Of a stretch of 64,000 bases of DNA, positions 54,368 to 64,000 are shown in pieces. The DNA is from Phytopythium helicoides (taxonomy: Eukaryota; Oomycota; Peronosporomycetes; Pythiales; Pythiaceae). Within the stretch, counting starts at the first letter, position 1, and every line of letters begins with the position of its first letter. A model generated the notes under the pieces. That model worked only from the letters and a program-made list of their open reading frames with translations, was not told the origin of the DNA and made no database searches. The stretch covers positions 1 through 64,000 of the forward strand of contig JANFNE010000004.1 in assembly GCA_024867545.1 (NCBI GenBank), read 5' to 3'. The translations under genes were made by a program, and so were the position numbers.

Positions 54368-56926
54368 CTAGACCCCGAAGCCATGGTCCTTCCGCACACT
54401 TTCCCTCAGCAGCACTGCCGCTTTCCCCCCTGTCCGCACGTAGCGTGGACGCTCGTCGATAGCCTCTTGGTACTGTGCATGCTGATTTTGTAGCCTCTGA
54501 ATATGGCGCGTCTGGACTCCTTCCTCGTCTTTGTGCGTCTGCTCCCTTTGTGCAGTGTACGACTCGAGTTGCGTGCGAATACGCTGCAAACGATTCACGT
54601 GAGCTATGCTTCGTCGGTGCTTGTCTTCTTGGGCCAGAGAGATTGCGCTCGCAGAGGACGCCGAGGTGACATTGCCGTATGTTTGAGATTCCGATATGAA
54701 CCGAGACGGTGCCTGCGTGGAGCCGTTGCCTGGTTCTTGTCTAGAGAGCATCGCGTTAGCGTGATCCTAACCGGATAGAAGCTTGCCTTCGTACCGTAAA
54801 AATCCGCCTGTGTCATGGTATGTCGTTTTGCCCATTCGCGTCGGGATTTTTGCTCGTCTGGCTCGCATAAGCAGCGTTACAGATTATCAAACACGATCAA
54901 TGACTCGACCAATTCACCGCACCTGGAAAGATGAGAAAAGTCGAAGCTTCCGCCGTTGTGCACAGTAGCAGCTTTGGTTGGTTCTGGCCAGGTCAGCATT
55001 CCAGTCGTGGTATCACGGCTCTTTGAAAACATTTGGCAGAACTCCTTGAAGCTGATTTCTCCACTACCATCCGTGTCCACCGCAGTGGCAAGATGTAGGA
55101 ACTCGCGCTCAGTGAAATGAAGCCCAAGCTGTTGAAGCTGGAAAGCCAAGTATCCTGTTGAGTTAAACCGCTATACTTCCCAGTTCGATGGGCTATCCGT
55201 TCGTACGTACCCCTTGGCGAAATTCCAAATACGACAGATTGCCATTGTGATCGTCGTCGAAGGCTGCGTATGCGTCATTCAAGCGCGGTGCGAACGCCTG
55301 CAACTTACCCAGCACATTTGCCCGAAAATTGTTGCTCTTCATCTCAATTACGCATTAGTACTACACAAGATCTGAGTATGTAGCGGCGATACACTGCCTC
55401 ACCTCGACAAAGTCAGTGTTGGACGCATTTAGAGCTTGAGTGCGAAGTACCGGGTATGAAGAGACTGTTTTTGAGCCACCCTTTTGTGTGTTGTCTGTAG
55501 GATTACCTTGAGTTCGAGAATTTTTCTTTTCCGGTGCGCTGTCGACCATTTTCACAAACTCGTGAAAGAGAAGTTTCCCATCACCGTCCAAGTCGAAAGA
55601 GGAAAACAGCTCTTGCAGTTGTTGCGCATTGAGCCGCACGTTCTGCCGCCTTAAATTTTTATCCAGCTCTTGCATGGTGACACATCCGTCTTTGTCCATA
55701 TCCCAGTTTCGAAAGACCGAGCGCAGCTTACGCGTCTGGTACTTATTTCGAAGAAGCTCAACAACTCGTAGGGTGTTCGGGTATAGCGCCTGCTCCGAGC
55801 AGACAGGCTCTTCGACTCTTCTAGCATGTGAAATTTGACGAGTCGAAAACGCAAACTGGTTGGTGCCGCCGACCTCGTCAGCCCGCTGGCTGATTAGTCG
55901 GCAGAAGTCCTCGTAATGGAGACATCTGACGCGCAAAACCCCGCATTAGATTGTGTACTACCGGTAAATTCGCAAGATCACAAACGCACGATCCTGGTAG
56001 CGCAGCAACATGACGAAGGACTGCCTCCACTTCCTGATCACCCAACCGTTGACTGATTCCCAATGTTTTTATCATGAGTTCAACCTCGTGGCGGGTTATT
56101 CGACCATCTTTGTCTCCGTCCCAATTCAAGAATGCAGCTCGGAGACTGCGTTTACCTTCGTATCGGTCTTGTAGAATAGCACCAAAATGCTCCATAGCAC
56201 TTGACAGCGATCCCTCGACAGTATCGGTTCGTCTAATGTGTTTTTGATTTTTCTGATAAACCTTTTCAGTAGAGACTTGCTGATTGACAAGAGGGACTTG
56301 CAAGTTTGACGTATCGAGTGGACTGCTCGATGGACGGGTACTAAGAAGCAAGGATGGTCGCCTATTAGTACAAACTGATCTGCGAGTACGATTGGGGCTA
56401 GACGCACCTGTCAGATCCGAAGGTTAAGGCTACATCGGTCCCGAACGTCTGCTCAGTCCCACTGCGTGGGGCGATTTCTCCCCGAGCACTCTTGAATTTT
56501 AACAATGACCGCTTGTGAGATGGACGTTGCACAGCACCGGTAGATGAATGGCCTGAATGAGCCTTACCTGAACCCGTCTCTTGGAGCTTTGGCGCACCTC
56601 ATTTGCCAGGTGGGCTGTCTGTGGTCTCCTCGCGGTGGCTGCCCCACTATTTGCTTTGCACCTGTCGCTACCAGCATCCTGGGAGTTGGGATCGGGCGGG
56701 TCAGCACTCGCCGAGCTTCTTTGCCGGGCCACGAAGGCCCTGGACGGCGACCCGGCCGAGCCTGGGCGTCCCTGCGCGGCGTTGCTGCTCCCGTTGATGT
56801 GTCGGCGGCAGCGCATCCGTGCTTGTCTGTCTGCCAGGCGGACGAGGCTTGCAGCAGCAGCGCCTCGTATAAATAGTGGTGACGAGCTTTCTCCATGCGC
56901 GCCTGCGAAAATAGCGCCGCGTTCAT
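54368..56926 (-). CDS. Multi-EF-hand calcium-binding protein, seven exons
   Basis: Exons on the minus strand: 56926-56568, 56340-55990, 55925-55403, 55342-55207, 55154-54923, 54857-54795, 54740-54368. All junctions keep frame. Introns of 64, 60, 52, 65 and 54 bp have GT donors, AG acceptors and mostly CTAAT/CTAAC branch sites. The first intron (about 227 bp) is the least certain, since other in-frame acceptors exist at 56398 and nearby. At least five canonical EF-hand loops occur: DGDKDGRITRHE, DMDKDGCVTMQE, DLDGDGKLLFHE, DDDHNGNLSYLE and DTDGSGEISFKE. The last exon is a charged coiled coil. There is no membrane segment. The likely role is a Ca2+ sensor or a structural (possibly flagellar) protein; the specific function is not recognised. 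It lies 94 bp downstream of the Tim17/NDUFA11-like gene on the same strand. Confidence 0.75.
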
Positions 56927-57020
56927 CGCAATGGAATCGTCCTGGACGCACACGACGAGGATCTGAAACAGGGCACGCGCTGTCGAGGGTCTGCAATGCT
57001 CTGCGTGTTTGTGGGGCGCC

Positions 57021-57440
57021 TCAGTTCTGCGTGCGCTCCGCGTCGCTGGCCGGGATGGCCGAGTGGAAGGCCATGGACGCGAGCCCGCAGAGCGTGGCGG
57101 TCGTCAGCACGAGGCGCGGCGAGCGCAGCTCCAGCGGCAGGATGGCGACGCCGGCCGCAAAGCCGCCGCAGAAAGGGTTGAGCCGGTCGCTGCGGCCGCG
57201 CAGCTTCTCCATGGAGCACGACACGCCGCCGAAGATGCCGAGAAAGGCCGCGAAGCCCAGCATGTTGCGCGCGCCGAGGCGCAGCAGCGGCCGCCGCAGC
57301 TCGCGCGGCGTCTCGGCCGCGCCCAGCAGCGCGTACGCGTCGACGCCGACGGTCCAGGCCAGCCCCGCGCCGAGCCCGCGCAGCACGAGCCAGGCCGTGG
57401 ACGACACGCAGTCGCTGCCGGGGGTCTTGGCGCTCGCCAT
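57021..57440 (-). CDS. Tim17/Tim22/Tim23-family protein, NDUFA11-like
   Basis: 139 aa from the ATG at 57440. Three or four short hydrophobic helices and the family signature GGVSCSMEKLRGRSDRLNP...CGGFAAG (residues 71-97) place it in the Tim17/22/23 family. This family includes the import-channel subunits of the mitochondrial inner membrane and the complex I subunit NDUFA11/B14.7. The short length and the C-x-x-E-x-x-R-x-x-x-D spacing fit NDUFA11 best, but I cannot exclude a Tim22-like protein. The longer frame running upstream is antisense to the coiled-coil gene and has no support. It is divergent from that gene, with 55 bp between the two ATGs, so they likely share a promoter. Confidence 0.78.
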   Translation of the reverse strand: MASAKTPGSDCVSSTAWLVLRGLGAGLAWTVGVDAYALLGAAETPRELRRPLLRLGARNMLGFAAFLGIFGGVSCSMEKLRGRSDRLNPFCGGFAAGVAILPLELRSPRLVLTTATLCGLASMAFHSAIPASDAERTQN

Positions 57441-57495
57441 GCTCGAGGAAAGACTGGGTTCCGCTATAGTGAAACGCAGTCCTTTCCTTTCCGCC

Positions 57496-58473
57496 ATGGA
57501 GCTCGAGCAGGTCGAGATCAAGCTCAAGCAGGCGCGCCTGGAGGCCAAGATGGAGGCCGACGCCGAGCTGCTGGCGCTGCGCAAGCGCGTGCTGGAGCTC
57601 GAGTTCGCGCGCGACGAGCGCGAGCGGCGCGCTGAGCGTGAGCGCGAGCGCTGCGAGCAGCTGCAGCGCGCGCTCGAGGAGCTGGCGGACGAGCACCGGC
57701 GCTCGCTCGCGGGAATGCGCGGCGACCTGTCGCTCGAGCGGCTGCTGGCGGCGCTCGAGACCGAGAAGGCCGTGCGCGAGAAGCTGCGCGAGCGCCTGGA
57801 GGCGCAGGCCAGGGAGCTCGGCGCGGCCGAGCAGCGCGCCAACAAGCTCGACGCGCAGGTCACCAACTACCAGAAGACCGAGACCGTGCTGGGAGAGGCC
57901 ACGCGCCAGTTCCAGCTCCGCCTAGAGGCTAAGCAGCAGCAGCTCGCGGCCGCCACGCTCCAGGCCGAGCAGGACGTCGAGCGCAGGGTCAGCGACGAGC
58001 TCGCAGAGCTGCGCAGCAGCCTTGAAGCTGCACGCAGCGAAGAGAAGAAGGCGCGCGACGAGCTCGCAGCGCTCAGACTGCAGCACGAATCTCTCCGGGA
58101 ACGAGTCGAGTCCGCCACCAAGCACGAAGCGGGCAAAGATGCGCAGGTCGAGGGGCTCCAGGCGCAGATCAGCGAGCTGGAGACCGAAAAAGCCGTGCTG
58201 CAAAGCAAAGTCACGCAGCTGCAAAAGGCGGACGCACATTTGCGGAGCAAGGCAAACGCGCAGAGCGAGGAAATCGCCAAGCTACAGGAACAAGTGCGGA
58301 CGCTCGAGGACGAAAAGAAGGAGCTGCAGTCTATTGCGTTTGCGTTCGAGGAGATGCTTGAGAGGCAAAACGCCGAGCGGCGGCAGTCGCTTGGCCCAGA
58401 TGACCTGAATCAGCTTCCAGAGGACGAGGAGTTCACGCAGCGGAAAAAGCGCTTGCGCTTGTCGTTAGGCTAG
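57496..58473 (+). CDS. Long coiled-coil protein
   Basis: 325 aa from the ATG at 57496. Nearly the whole length (about residues 1-300) is heptad-rich coiled coil full of Glu, Lys, Arg, Ala and Leu. A short tail ends in a basic RKKRLRLSLG. There is no signal peptide or membrane segment. The open frame extends 305 codons upstream, but that part is antisense to the NDUFA11-like gene and the EF-hand gene's first exon, so I set the start at the first Met of the coiled coil. Cytoskeletal, kinetochore or scaffold roles are all possible. It is convergent with the MFS gene; the 200-bp gap contains a GA repeat near 58590. Confidence 0.72.
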   Translation: MELEQVEIKLKQARLEAKMEADAELLALRKRVLELEFARDERERRAERERERCEQLQRALEELADEHRRSLAGMRGDLSLERLLAALETEKAVREKLRERLEAQARELGAAEQRANKLDAQVTNYQKTETVLGEATRQFQLRLEAKQQQLAAATLQAEQDVERRVSDELAELRSSLEAARSEEKKARDELAALRLQHESLRERVESATKHEAGKDAQVEGLQAQISELETEKAVLQSKVTQLQKADAHLRSKANAQSEEIAKLQEQVRTLEDEKKELQSIAFAFEEMLERQNAERRQSLGPDDLNQLPEDEEFTQRKKRLRLSLG

Positions 58474-58673
58474 ACAATGGGTGTTATGTCGTTGATGGGC
58501 TTTGAAACGAGCTATTTCTTCATCTGCACTCCTTTCTGTTGTTGCCATCACGACGAAAGTGTTTGGTCTCAATATCACAAACAGCAAAAGAGAGAGAGAG
58601 AGAGCAGCTCGTGCTGAAGCAAAGCAGTTGAGCAAATAGAATATCTATTCCGAATGCAAAGGAAGGAAGGGTA

Positions 58674-60212
58674 TTATGCCGGGAGGGATAACTGCTTGCT
58701 GCGTTGGTGCTCACGGTGGATGCCCCACAGAGCCAACAGCACGCCGCACCCACCGAGCGCAACGCCGACGAACCACGCGCTGCGGTATCCCTCGAGTGTG
58801 CTCGAACCATTGCGCACCACATAGTACTCGGCCGTTCCCGCAATGCCGAGGCCGATCGACATGGCGTAGTTGACGACCGTGTTGATGAGCGACGCCGCTA
58901 GCCCTTGGTAATGCTTGGGTAGCGAGTTGCTGAGGAGTACTGTGCCAGCCGGGAAGCTCATGTCCATTGCCCACGGCATGATGAGCATCGCGATGAAAGT
59001 CTGACCCCAGTAAGTTTGTTCGACCGGCGCCGTGGCAAGGAGCAGGCTACCGATTGTGAAGCACGACAAGGCGATAAGCAGAATCCGACTCGTCCGCATG
59101 TGGCTGAGCAGGAAACCAGTCGAAACGCCTGCCAAGACGCCGATCAAGCCGAGTGGAGTGATCTGAAACGAAGCGTGGACCGCAGACAGACCACGGAGGC
59201 CCTCGAGGAACTGCCACAGGTACAGCAACCACACACCGAAGCTTCCCCATCCCAGACCGATGATAGCGAGCACGAGAGCCGAGTCGGCAGTCAAACAGTC
59301 GGGCGGCAGCAGAGGTTCCTGCGCCGTTCGCTCAACATAGGCGAACGCGATGAGAGCAATGATGCCGAGCACGAACAGGATCGGGATGTAGGGCTGTCCC
59401 CATCCCTCGGACGGAGCCTGGTTCCACGCAATGTTGATGAGCACGAGTCCGATGACGCCGAGGAAGGCCCCCTTGAAGTCGAACGGCGGGCGCGAGTTCT
59501 CGTCAGGGATGCTCTGGACCACAATGTGCGTGGGCACCGCCGGGACAAACATGGCGGCCAGCAGCCAGCAGCAGACTCCCATGGCGACGAACATCCAGGC
59601 CCACGACGTGTGCTGCGCGAACGCGGAGGACACGACCGAGCCAATGTAGAACGCGATGGGCGCGCTGGCGCCGTAGAACGCGAAGGCCATGTCCTTCCTC
59701 CTGCCAGGCGCGTAGTAGTGTCCAAAGAGCGCGAGTCCGTTGGGCTGGATGAACGCAGGGCCGACGCCCTGCAGCGCGCGGCAGATGGTGAAAAACACGG
59801 TCGAGTCGAGGAAGGAGCTGCAGGCGGCGCCGAAGGACCAGAGCCCGAACCAGAAGAGCCCGAGCAGCGTCATCTTCTTGTAGCCGAACGTGTCGCCCAA
59901 GCGGCCCGCCACGAGGATGAAGGTGGCGGCCGTGAGGCTGTAGCTGGCCGCGAACCAGCCCACCTCCCCCGCGCTGCCGTCGCCGCCCAACGCCGCGCTG
60001 ATGAGCCGGGCGGGCGCCAGTCCCTGAGCCGAACCCGCCTGCACGAGCACGTTGGACAGGCACACGACGGCCACGAACGCAGCCTCCTGCAGCGGCGACA
60101 GCTCGGCCAGCGCCTTGCCGGGCTCCACGCGCGGCGCGTCACCAGCCACGACGCTCGTCTCGGGCTCATCGCGCGCGCTGCTCAGCGAGCGGAACGGCGC
60201 AGGCGACGCCAT
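58674..60212 (-). CDS. MFS exporter, DHA2-like (14-TM) family
   Basis: 512 aa, single exon. A hydrophilic N-terminus (1-40) is followed by about 14 hydrophobic helices. MFS motif A is clear after the second helix (GRLGDTFGYKK, residues 103-113), followed by RALQGVGPAFIQPNG, a motif C-like region characteristic of drug:proton antiporters. The middle loop (DENSRPPFDFKGAFLG) and two extra helices fit the DHA2 branch, which includes fungal ATR1/aminotriazole-resistance exporters. Expected at the plasma or vacuolar membrane, exporting small toxic compounds in exchange for protons. The substrate cannot be told from sequence. The start is the first ATG in frame. Confidence 0.88.
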   Translation of the reverse strand: MASPAPFRSLSSARDEPETSVVAGDAPRVEPGKALAELSPLQEAAFVAVVCLSNVLVQAGSAQGLAPARLISAALGGDGSAGEVGWFAASYSLTAATFILVAGRLGDTFGYKKMTLLGLFWFGLWSFGAACSSFLDSTVFFTICRALQGVGPAFIQPNGLALFGHYYAPGRRKDMAFAFYGASAPIAFYIGSVVSSAFAQHTSWAWMFVAMGVCCWLLAAMFVPAVPTHIVVQSIPDENSRPPFDFKGAFLGVIGLVLINIAWNQAPSEGWGQPYIPILFVLGIIALIAFAYVERTAQEPLLPPDCLTADSALVLAIIGLGWGSFGVWLLYLWQFLEGLRGLSAVHASFQITPLGLIGVLAGVSTGFLLSHMRTSRILLIALSCFTIGSLLLATAPVEQTYWGQTFIAMLIMPWAMDMSFPAGTVLLSNSLPKHYQGLAASLINTVVNYAMSIGLGIAGTAEYYVVRNGSSTLEGYRSAWFVGVALGGCGVLLALWGIHREHQRSKQLSLPA

Positions 60213-61094
60213 CGCTGGAGTGTTGGTCAGCTGAAGCGCCTGCGGGGCGCGCGGCGAGGCGGGAACTGCGCGTGGAGCGGCATGACGAGCGTCGGCAGGT
60301 CGGACGCCTTAACAGCTCATATGCAATCACCAATCTCGCATTTGACGACTGGAAGAGCGGCGATTGGAGGAAATAGAGGTTTGCACGGGTAATCGGCCAC
60401 GGTGTCGCGCGTGTGGGATTACGCGGGCAAATCTCGACGCGATCACGGTTGACGTGATGGGGGAGCGAACTGCACAAGGCGATGTAGAGGACCACGACTT
60501 TGGGGTCAATGGTGGAAACGCTGACCGATCGTTTTGAAGCGATGACGTGTTGACGATGAAAGCAGCTTCCTTAATTGATCGAGTTGAGCGGATTCTTGAT
60601 GAAGCAGAGAGGATTTTCCATCTTGACTGCTCCTTTTGGACTCGTCTGAACTGCAGGATTCTGGTGACGACGACAGGATCACTTGTTGTTGACAGCATCA
60701 GCGTGGGTAATTATGGAACCAATCATCTTTGGCACGTATTCAAGATTCAAGACGCTCGACCACTGATCGAGCTTGACATCACGTGGAATCGCAATGCGTG
60801 ACATGTGACATTGCTCAAACGGACCTGAAACATTCGCTAGACACCCACTTGATATATCGCAGCTAGAGAGACCAGGCTGTAGAAGGCTGTTCACGAGGAA
60901 GAGTGCGAATGATGTAGATGACGTGGTGTATATCTGTGGATACGAACTATCCAATATCAACCGCTCAATGGCCTCCGATCGGAGATCGGCTCTTGCAACA
61001 TTTCTATAGCCACTCAACCACGACTTTCATGCGCCGACGATTCGACTTTTGAAGATGGTTTCATCGTCCAACGAAATCCACCACTTCAGAGCAC
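60213..61094. other. Intergenic region, no gene supported
   Basis: About 0.9 kb between the start of the MFS gene and the end of the second ankyrin gene (both minus). Two overlapping small frames (plus 60547-60801, minus 60679-61017) show no domain or convincing start. It should contain the MFS promoter. Confidence 0.5.
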
Positions 61095-62918
61095 TCATTC
61101 CTGATCGGGTCGAGCAAACTCGTCGATGAGGTCCACGATCGCGTGGAAACCTTTCTGTCTGGCGATGGATTTGACCGAATCTTCACACGCGTTTGACTTG
61201 AGAGGTGGTGCTCCGTTTTCCAGCATCATTTTCACTATCGGTACAATCTTGGTTTCGTCAGTTTCGGTGTCGGAGACAAGAAGAAGGAGGGCCGAGTTGT
61301 CTTGATTGTCGAGAAGTGACGCATCCACTTGATGAACTAACAGATACCTGACGATTTCAAGGTGTCCATTGGCAGCAGCCACCATCAGTGCAGTCTGACC
61401 TTCGTTGTTCTTGGTGTCTTTGTCTGCACCATGCTCCACGAGATGCTGGACCATTTCTAGACGACCTCTCTGCGCTACCTTCACTAGGGCAGTACTTCCA
61501 TCGTTGTCCTTGGCATCTTTGTCTACACCTTGCTCCACGAGATACCGTACCACTTTTAAACTTCCCTCGAGAGCAGCTACCATCAGCGCAGTTACTCCAT
61601 CTTTGTCCTTGGCATCTTTGTCTGCTCCTTGTTCCACGAGATATCGCACCACTTTCAGACCTCCCTCGACAGCAGCCCATATCAGCACAGTTTTTCCATG
61701 GTTGTCCTTGGCGTTGATGTCTGCACCTTGTTGTACTAGGTACCGCGCTACCTCCAGATGGCAATTGCGAGCAGCCCCCATCAATGCAGTCCAGCCAGCG
61801 TGGTCCTTGGTGGTGATGTCTGCACTTTGTTCCACGAGATACTGCACCACTTCCAGAAAATCGGAGTAAGCGGCCCTCATCAGCGCAGTTCTTCCATCAT
61901 TGGCGTCTTTATCAGCTCCTTGTTCCACGAGATACCGCACCATTTTGAGTCTTCCATCAAGAGCAGCGACCATCAGCGCAGTACTGCCATCGCTGCTCTT
62001 GGTGTCTTTGTCTGCACCTTGCTCCACGAGATACTGCACCACTTCTAGATGACCATCGATAGCAGCGTTGATTAGCGCAGTACTTCTGTCGTTGCTTTTG
62101 GTGTGTATGTCTGCTCCTTGTTCCACGAGATACTTCACCACTTCGATATGACCGTAGAGAGCAGCGACCATCAGCGCAGTTCTTCCTTCTTTTGTTTTGG
62201 CTTCTTTGTCCGCGCCATGCACCACTAGACACCGCGCCGCTTCTAGTCTCCCGTTGCTAGTAGCTCCCATCAGAGCAGTCAAGCCTTGATTGTCCTCGGC
62301 GTCTTTATCTGCTCCTCGCTTCACGAGATACCGCACCACTTCAAGGTCACCCGCGCTAGCAGCCTTAAACAACGCTGTTCGTCCATCGTTGTTCTTGGAG
62401 TCTTTGTTTGCACCTTGTTCCACAAGGTATCGCACCACTTCCAATCGTTTGTTGCTGGCAGCCTTCATCAACGCAGTCTCACCTAAGTTGTCCCTGGCGT
62501 CTTTGTTTGCTCCTTGGTTAACGAGATACTGCACCACTTCGAGATCGCCCCCGGAAGCGGTCCACATTAGCGCGCTCATGCCTATTTTGTCCCTGGCGTC
62601 CTTGTCTGCGCCTTCCTTCACGAGATATTGCACCATTTCCAGATGACTGTTGATAGCAGCTCTCGTCAGCGCTGTCCAGCCGTTGGTGTCCTTAGCTTCT
62701 TTATCAGCTCCACCTTGGACCAACTGCTTCACTCTCTTGAGGTCGCCTGCCTTCGCAGCCTTCGGTAGCGTTGAGTACTCGGAGCCCATTCTTTTAAGAC
62801 GTCGAAATCCAAACTGCAGAGCTTGCAGATCGACTCCTCGCCACTGGCGAGTCGCCAGCTGCACATGCAATTTGGCGAATGAGGATTCGCCCAGTGGGCT
62901 CACAGCTGGATATCCCAC
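61095..62918 (-). CDS. Ankyrin-repeat protein
   Basis: 607 aa if started at 62918, or 564 aa from the ATG at 62789 (MGSEYSTLPKAAKAGDLKRV), where ankyrin homology begins; I favour 62789. About 16 consecutive ankyrin repeats of 33 aa (pattern GxTALMxAAxxGxLEVVRYLVEQGADKDAKDND) fill residues 50-560. A short C-terminal cap lacks any catalytic domain. It is related in style to the repeats of the kinase gene at 45851, but has no kinase. The repeats are more diverged from one another than in that gene. Likely a cytosolic protein-interaction scaffold; the partner is unknown. Confidence 0.82.
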   Translation of the reverse strand: MGYPAVSPLGESSFAKLHVQLATRQWRGVDLQALQFGFRRLKRMGSEYSTLPKAAKAGDLKRVKQLVQGGADKEAKDTNGWTALTRAAINSHLEMVQYLVKEGADKDARDKIGMSALMWTASGGDLEVVQYLVNQGANKDARDNLGETALMKAASNKRLEVVRYLVEQGANKDSKNNDGRTALFKAASAGDLEVVRYLVKRGADKDAEDNQGLTALMGATSNGRLEAARCLVVHGADKEAKTKEGRTALMVAALYGHIEVVKYLVEQGADIHTKSNDRSTALINAAIDGHLEVVQYLVEQGADKDTKSSDGSTALMVAALDGRLKMVRYLVEQGADKDANDGRTALMRAAYSDFLEVVQYLVEQSADITTKDHAGWTALMGAARNCHLEVARYLVQQGADINAKDNHGKTVLIWAAVEGGLKVVRYLVEQGADKDAKDKDGVTALMVAALEGSLKVVRYLVEQGVDKDAKDNDGSTALVKVAQRGRLEMVQHLVEHGADKDTKNNEGQTALMVAAANGHLEIVRYLLVHQVDASLLDNQDNSALLLLVSDTETDETKIVPIVKMMLENGAPPLKSNACEDSVKSIARQKGFHAIVDLIDEFARPDQE

Positions 62919-63105
62919 TAGACATCATGAGATATCAGTCAAAATCTCAAGCTACAACTGATACATGAGCCTTGATAGAAAATTATGATGTGTTTGTGAA
63001 AATTATGATTCACTTCGAAAGTCGACCGAACCGACTAGTGGCAAGTGGTTATAGCAATTGACACTGTGCAGAATTGCATTGCCTATCATATTGTGCAGAG
63101 CGGAA

Positions 63106-64000
63106 ATGATTAATTTGCCACCCTACGTCATGGCCCATTGGATCCCTCAGCGACGTGCGATATCGACGCTTCAGCGGGCTAACACGAACAAATACAGCAC
63201 CGACCAAGCCTCCAAGAACGACAAAAGTACACCAAAGAACCAGTACACGGCTACAAGCATCGGTGTCGGCACAGTCGTAGAAAATGGTGCCGAAATCGCG
63301 CTCCGTGTCGACAAGAAGTGGCCGCCTCTGCTGCTAATCCAAGAACGACTCGTGTCTACTTGTGTTCGAGCTACATCGGGACTGGATCTGAGCACAAGGT
63401 TTACCAATTCTCTCCGTGATCTCAAGGCCCACCTCATCAATGACTCGGACACACTTGTTGTGTATCGCAAGCGAGTGTTGAAGCGAGTGGAGACTGGGAA
63501 CCAAGCTACTGCATTCTCGTTATCGCAGCTAGAGATCAAGCTGTACAAGATCGTTCATGGGGTAAGGCGCTGAACGAAGTCAATTGAATGTTGCGTTGCG
63601 TCTGCAATATCTGACAGGTGAATGTGATGCATCAATGCCAGCTTTTGACTATTGGTGCAGGACTCTCTCAACCGAAGGAGCTCAAAGACTTTATCGGGAA
63701 CGTGGTGACAATGGTGATTCGCGTGCTGCACGAATGTCGTCTGGAGAAGGCGTGTATCGACGTGTTCAGTGCGCTCATTGAGTGAGTTGTGGACGTAGTT
63801 TTCGATGTGTGTTCTGGCAAGGGTGTTTGATGTGACCGTTGTTCGTGGATGTGTTGTATCTGAACGACTTCGTGACAAGTAGAACAAGATTGAGTAGTTG
63901 GAAGCAAATCTTGATTGTGTGCAGGGTGTTCTTTATTGGTGTGTACAATCCGTCTCCAGCGCGGGGGACAACAACAACAACCGCAGTCGTATCTTACGAC
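63106..64000 (+). CDS. Unrecognised gene, 3' part beyond the window
   Basis: Exon 1 is 63106-63561. A 56-bp intron (63562-63617, GTAAGG...CTGACAG) joins in phase 0 to exon 2 (63618-63781). GA|GTGAGT is a good donor, and the acceptor TGTGCAG (ending 63924) continues an open frame (VFFIGVYNPSPARG) to the window edge, so a third exon is likely. Without that splice the protein would end at the TGA at 63783. The protein is helical and soluble, with no motif that I recognise. A further upstream start is not excluded; the ATG at 63130 is an alternative. Divergent from the ankyrin gene. Confidence 0.55.

Noticed and set aside
57049..57075. Sequence resembling a tRNA A-box (GGGATGGCCGAGTGGAAGGC)
   Set aside because: It lies inside the NDUFA11-like coding region, and no matching B-box or cloverleaf can be drawn.
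56581..57495. Upstream extension of the coiled-coil gene's open frame
   Set aside because: It is antisense to the EF-hand gene's first exon and to the NDUFA11-like gene, with no domain. Coiled-coil coding begins at 57496.
57021..57866. 281-codon minus-strand frame covering the NDUFA11-like gene and beyond
   Set aside because: Only the part from 57440 downstream has homology. The Ser/Arg-rich upstream part is antisense to the coiled-coil gene.
59016..60392. 458-codon plus-strand frame opposite the MFS gene
   Set aside because: It is the antisense frame of a GC-rich membrane protein gene. Its composition (Arg/Glu/His-rich, no domain) fits a shadow.

Overview
This window is the end of a eukaryotic chromosome, most likely from an oomycete. 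It opens with about 28 uninterrupted CCCTAAA telomere repeats, so the telomere is on the left. The genes have short introns (about 50-110 bp) with GTRNGT donors and CTAAC/TACTAAT branch sites. The gene content also fits an oomycete: ankyrin-TKL kinases, a Thr/Pro mucin-like secreted protein, EF-hand proteins and a DHA2-type MFS exporter. The species cannot be named from the sequence alone.

Layout. 1-239: telomere. 360-3492: two tandem copies of a ~1.56 kb AT-rich subtelomeric unit. Each copy ends in a 57-58 bp inverted repeat with a 14-nt loop, followed by a short internal telomeric tract. 3494-5194: a 5'-truncated non-LTR retrotransposon (reverse transcriptase plus an AATC tail) joined directly to that telomeric tract. 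5210-6795: a spliced coiled-coil gene with a recent internal duplication. 6796-7438: non-coding and minisatellite sequence. 7439-45844: three head-to-tail copies of an ~11.9 kb Helentron/Helitron2-class rolling-circle transposon, with no unrelated DNA between them. 45851-50152: an ankyrin/pseudokinase/kinase gene whose ATG lies 7 bp from the transposon edge. 50153-64000: ordinary gene-bearing DNA, namely a frameshifted mucin-like gene, a seven-exon EF-hand gene, a Tim17/NDUFA11-like gene, a coiled-coil gene, an MFS transporter, a second ankyrin gene and a partial gene at the right edge.

The transposon array. Each unit carries four genes: a ~2.2 kDa-residue Rep/PIF1-helicase on the minus strand, a three-OB-fold RPA1-like single-strand-DNA-binding protein on the plus strand, and two unrecognised proteins (ORF1 plus, ORF2 minus). 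The termini are diagnostic: on the minus strand the 5' end is TCTGGGAGTAGG, an inverted copy of it lies near the 3' end, and the 3' end is a hairpin followed by CTAG. The Rep-helicase is split by an intron inside helicase motif III, and splicing restores a canonical PIF1 motif. Unit C (nearest the ankyrin-kinase gene) appears intact. Unit B has one nonsense codon. Unit A (nearest the telomere) is a chimera of two subfamilies, with a duplicated ~2.8 kb helicase segment.

How it fits together. The telomere-proximal 45 kb is a landing zone for mobile DNA: units bounded by short telomeric tracts, a retroelement fragment joined to telomeric repeats, and a rolling-circle transposon array that brings its own initiator, helicase and ssDNA-binding protein. 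If the transposon edges are placed at the canonical TC...CTAG ends, removing the array brings a splice acceptor and the ankyrin-kinase ATG together in one open frame. The array may therefore have split a single larger gene.
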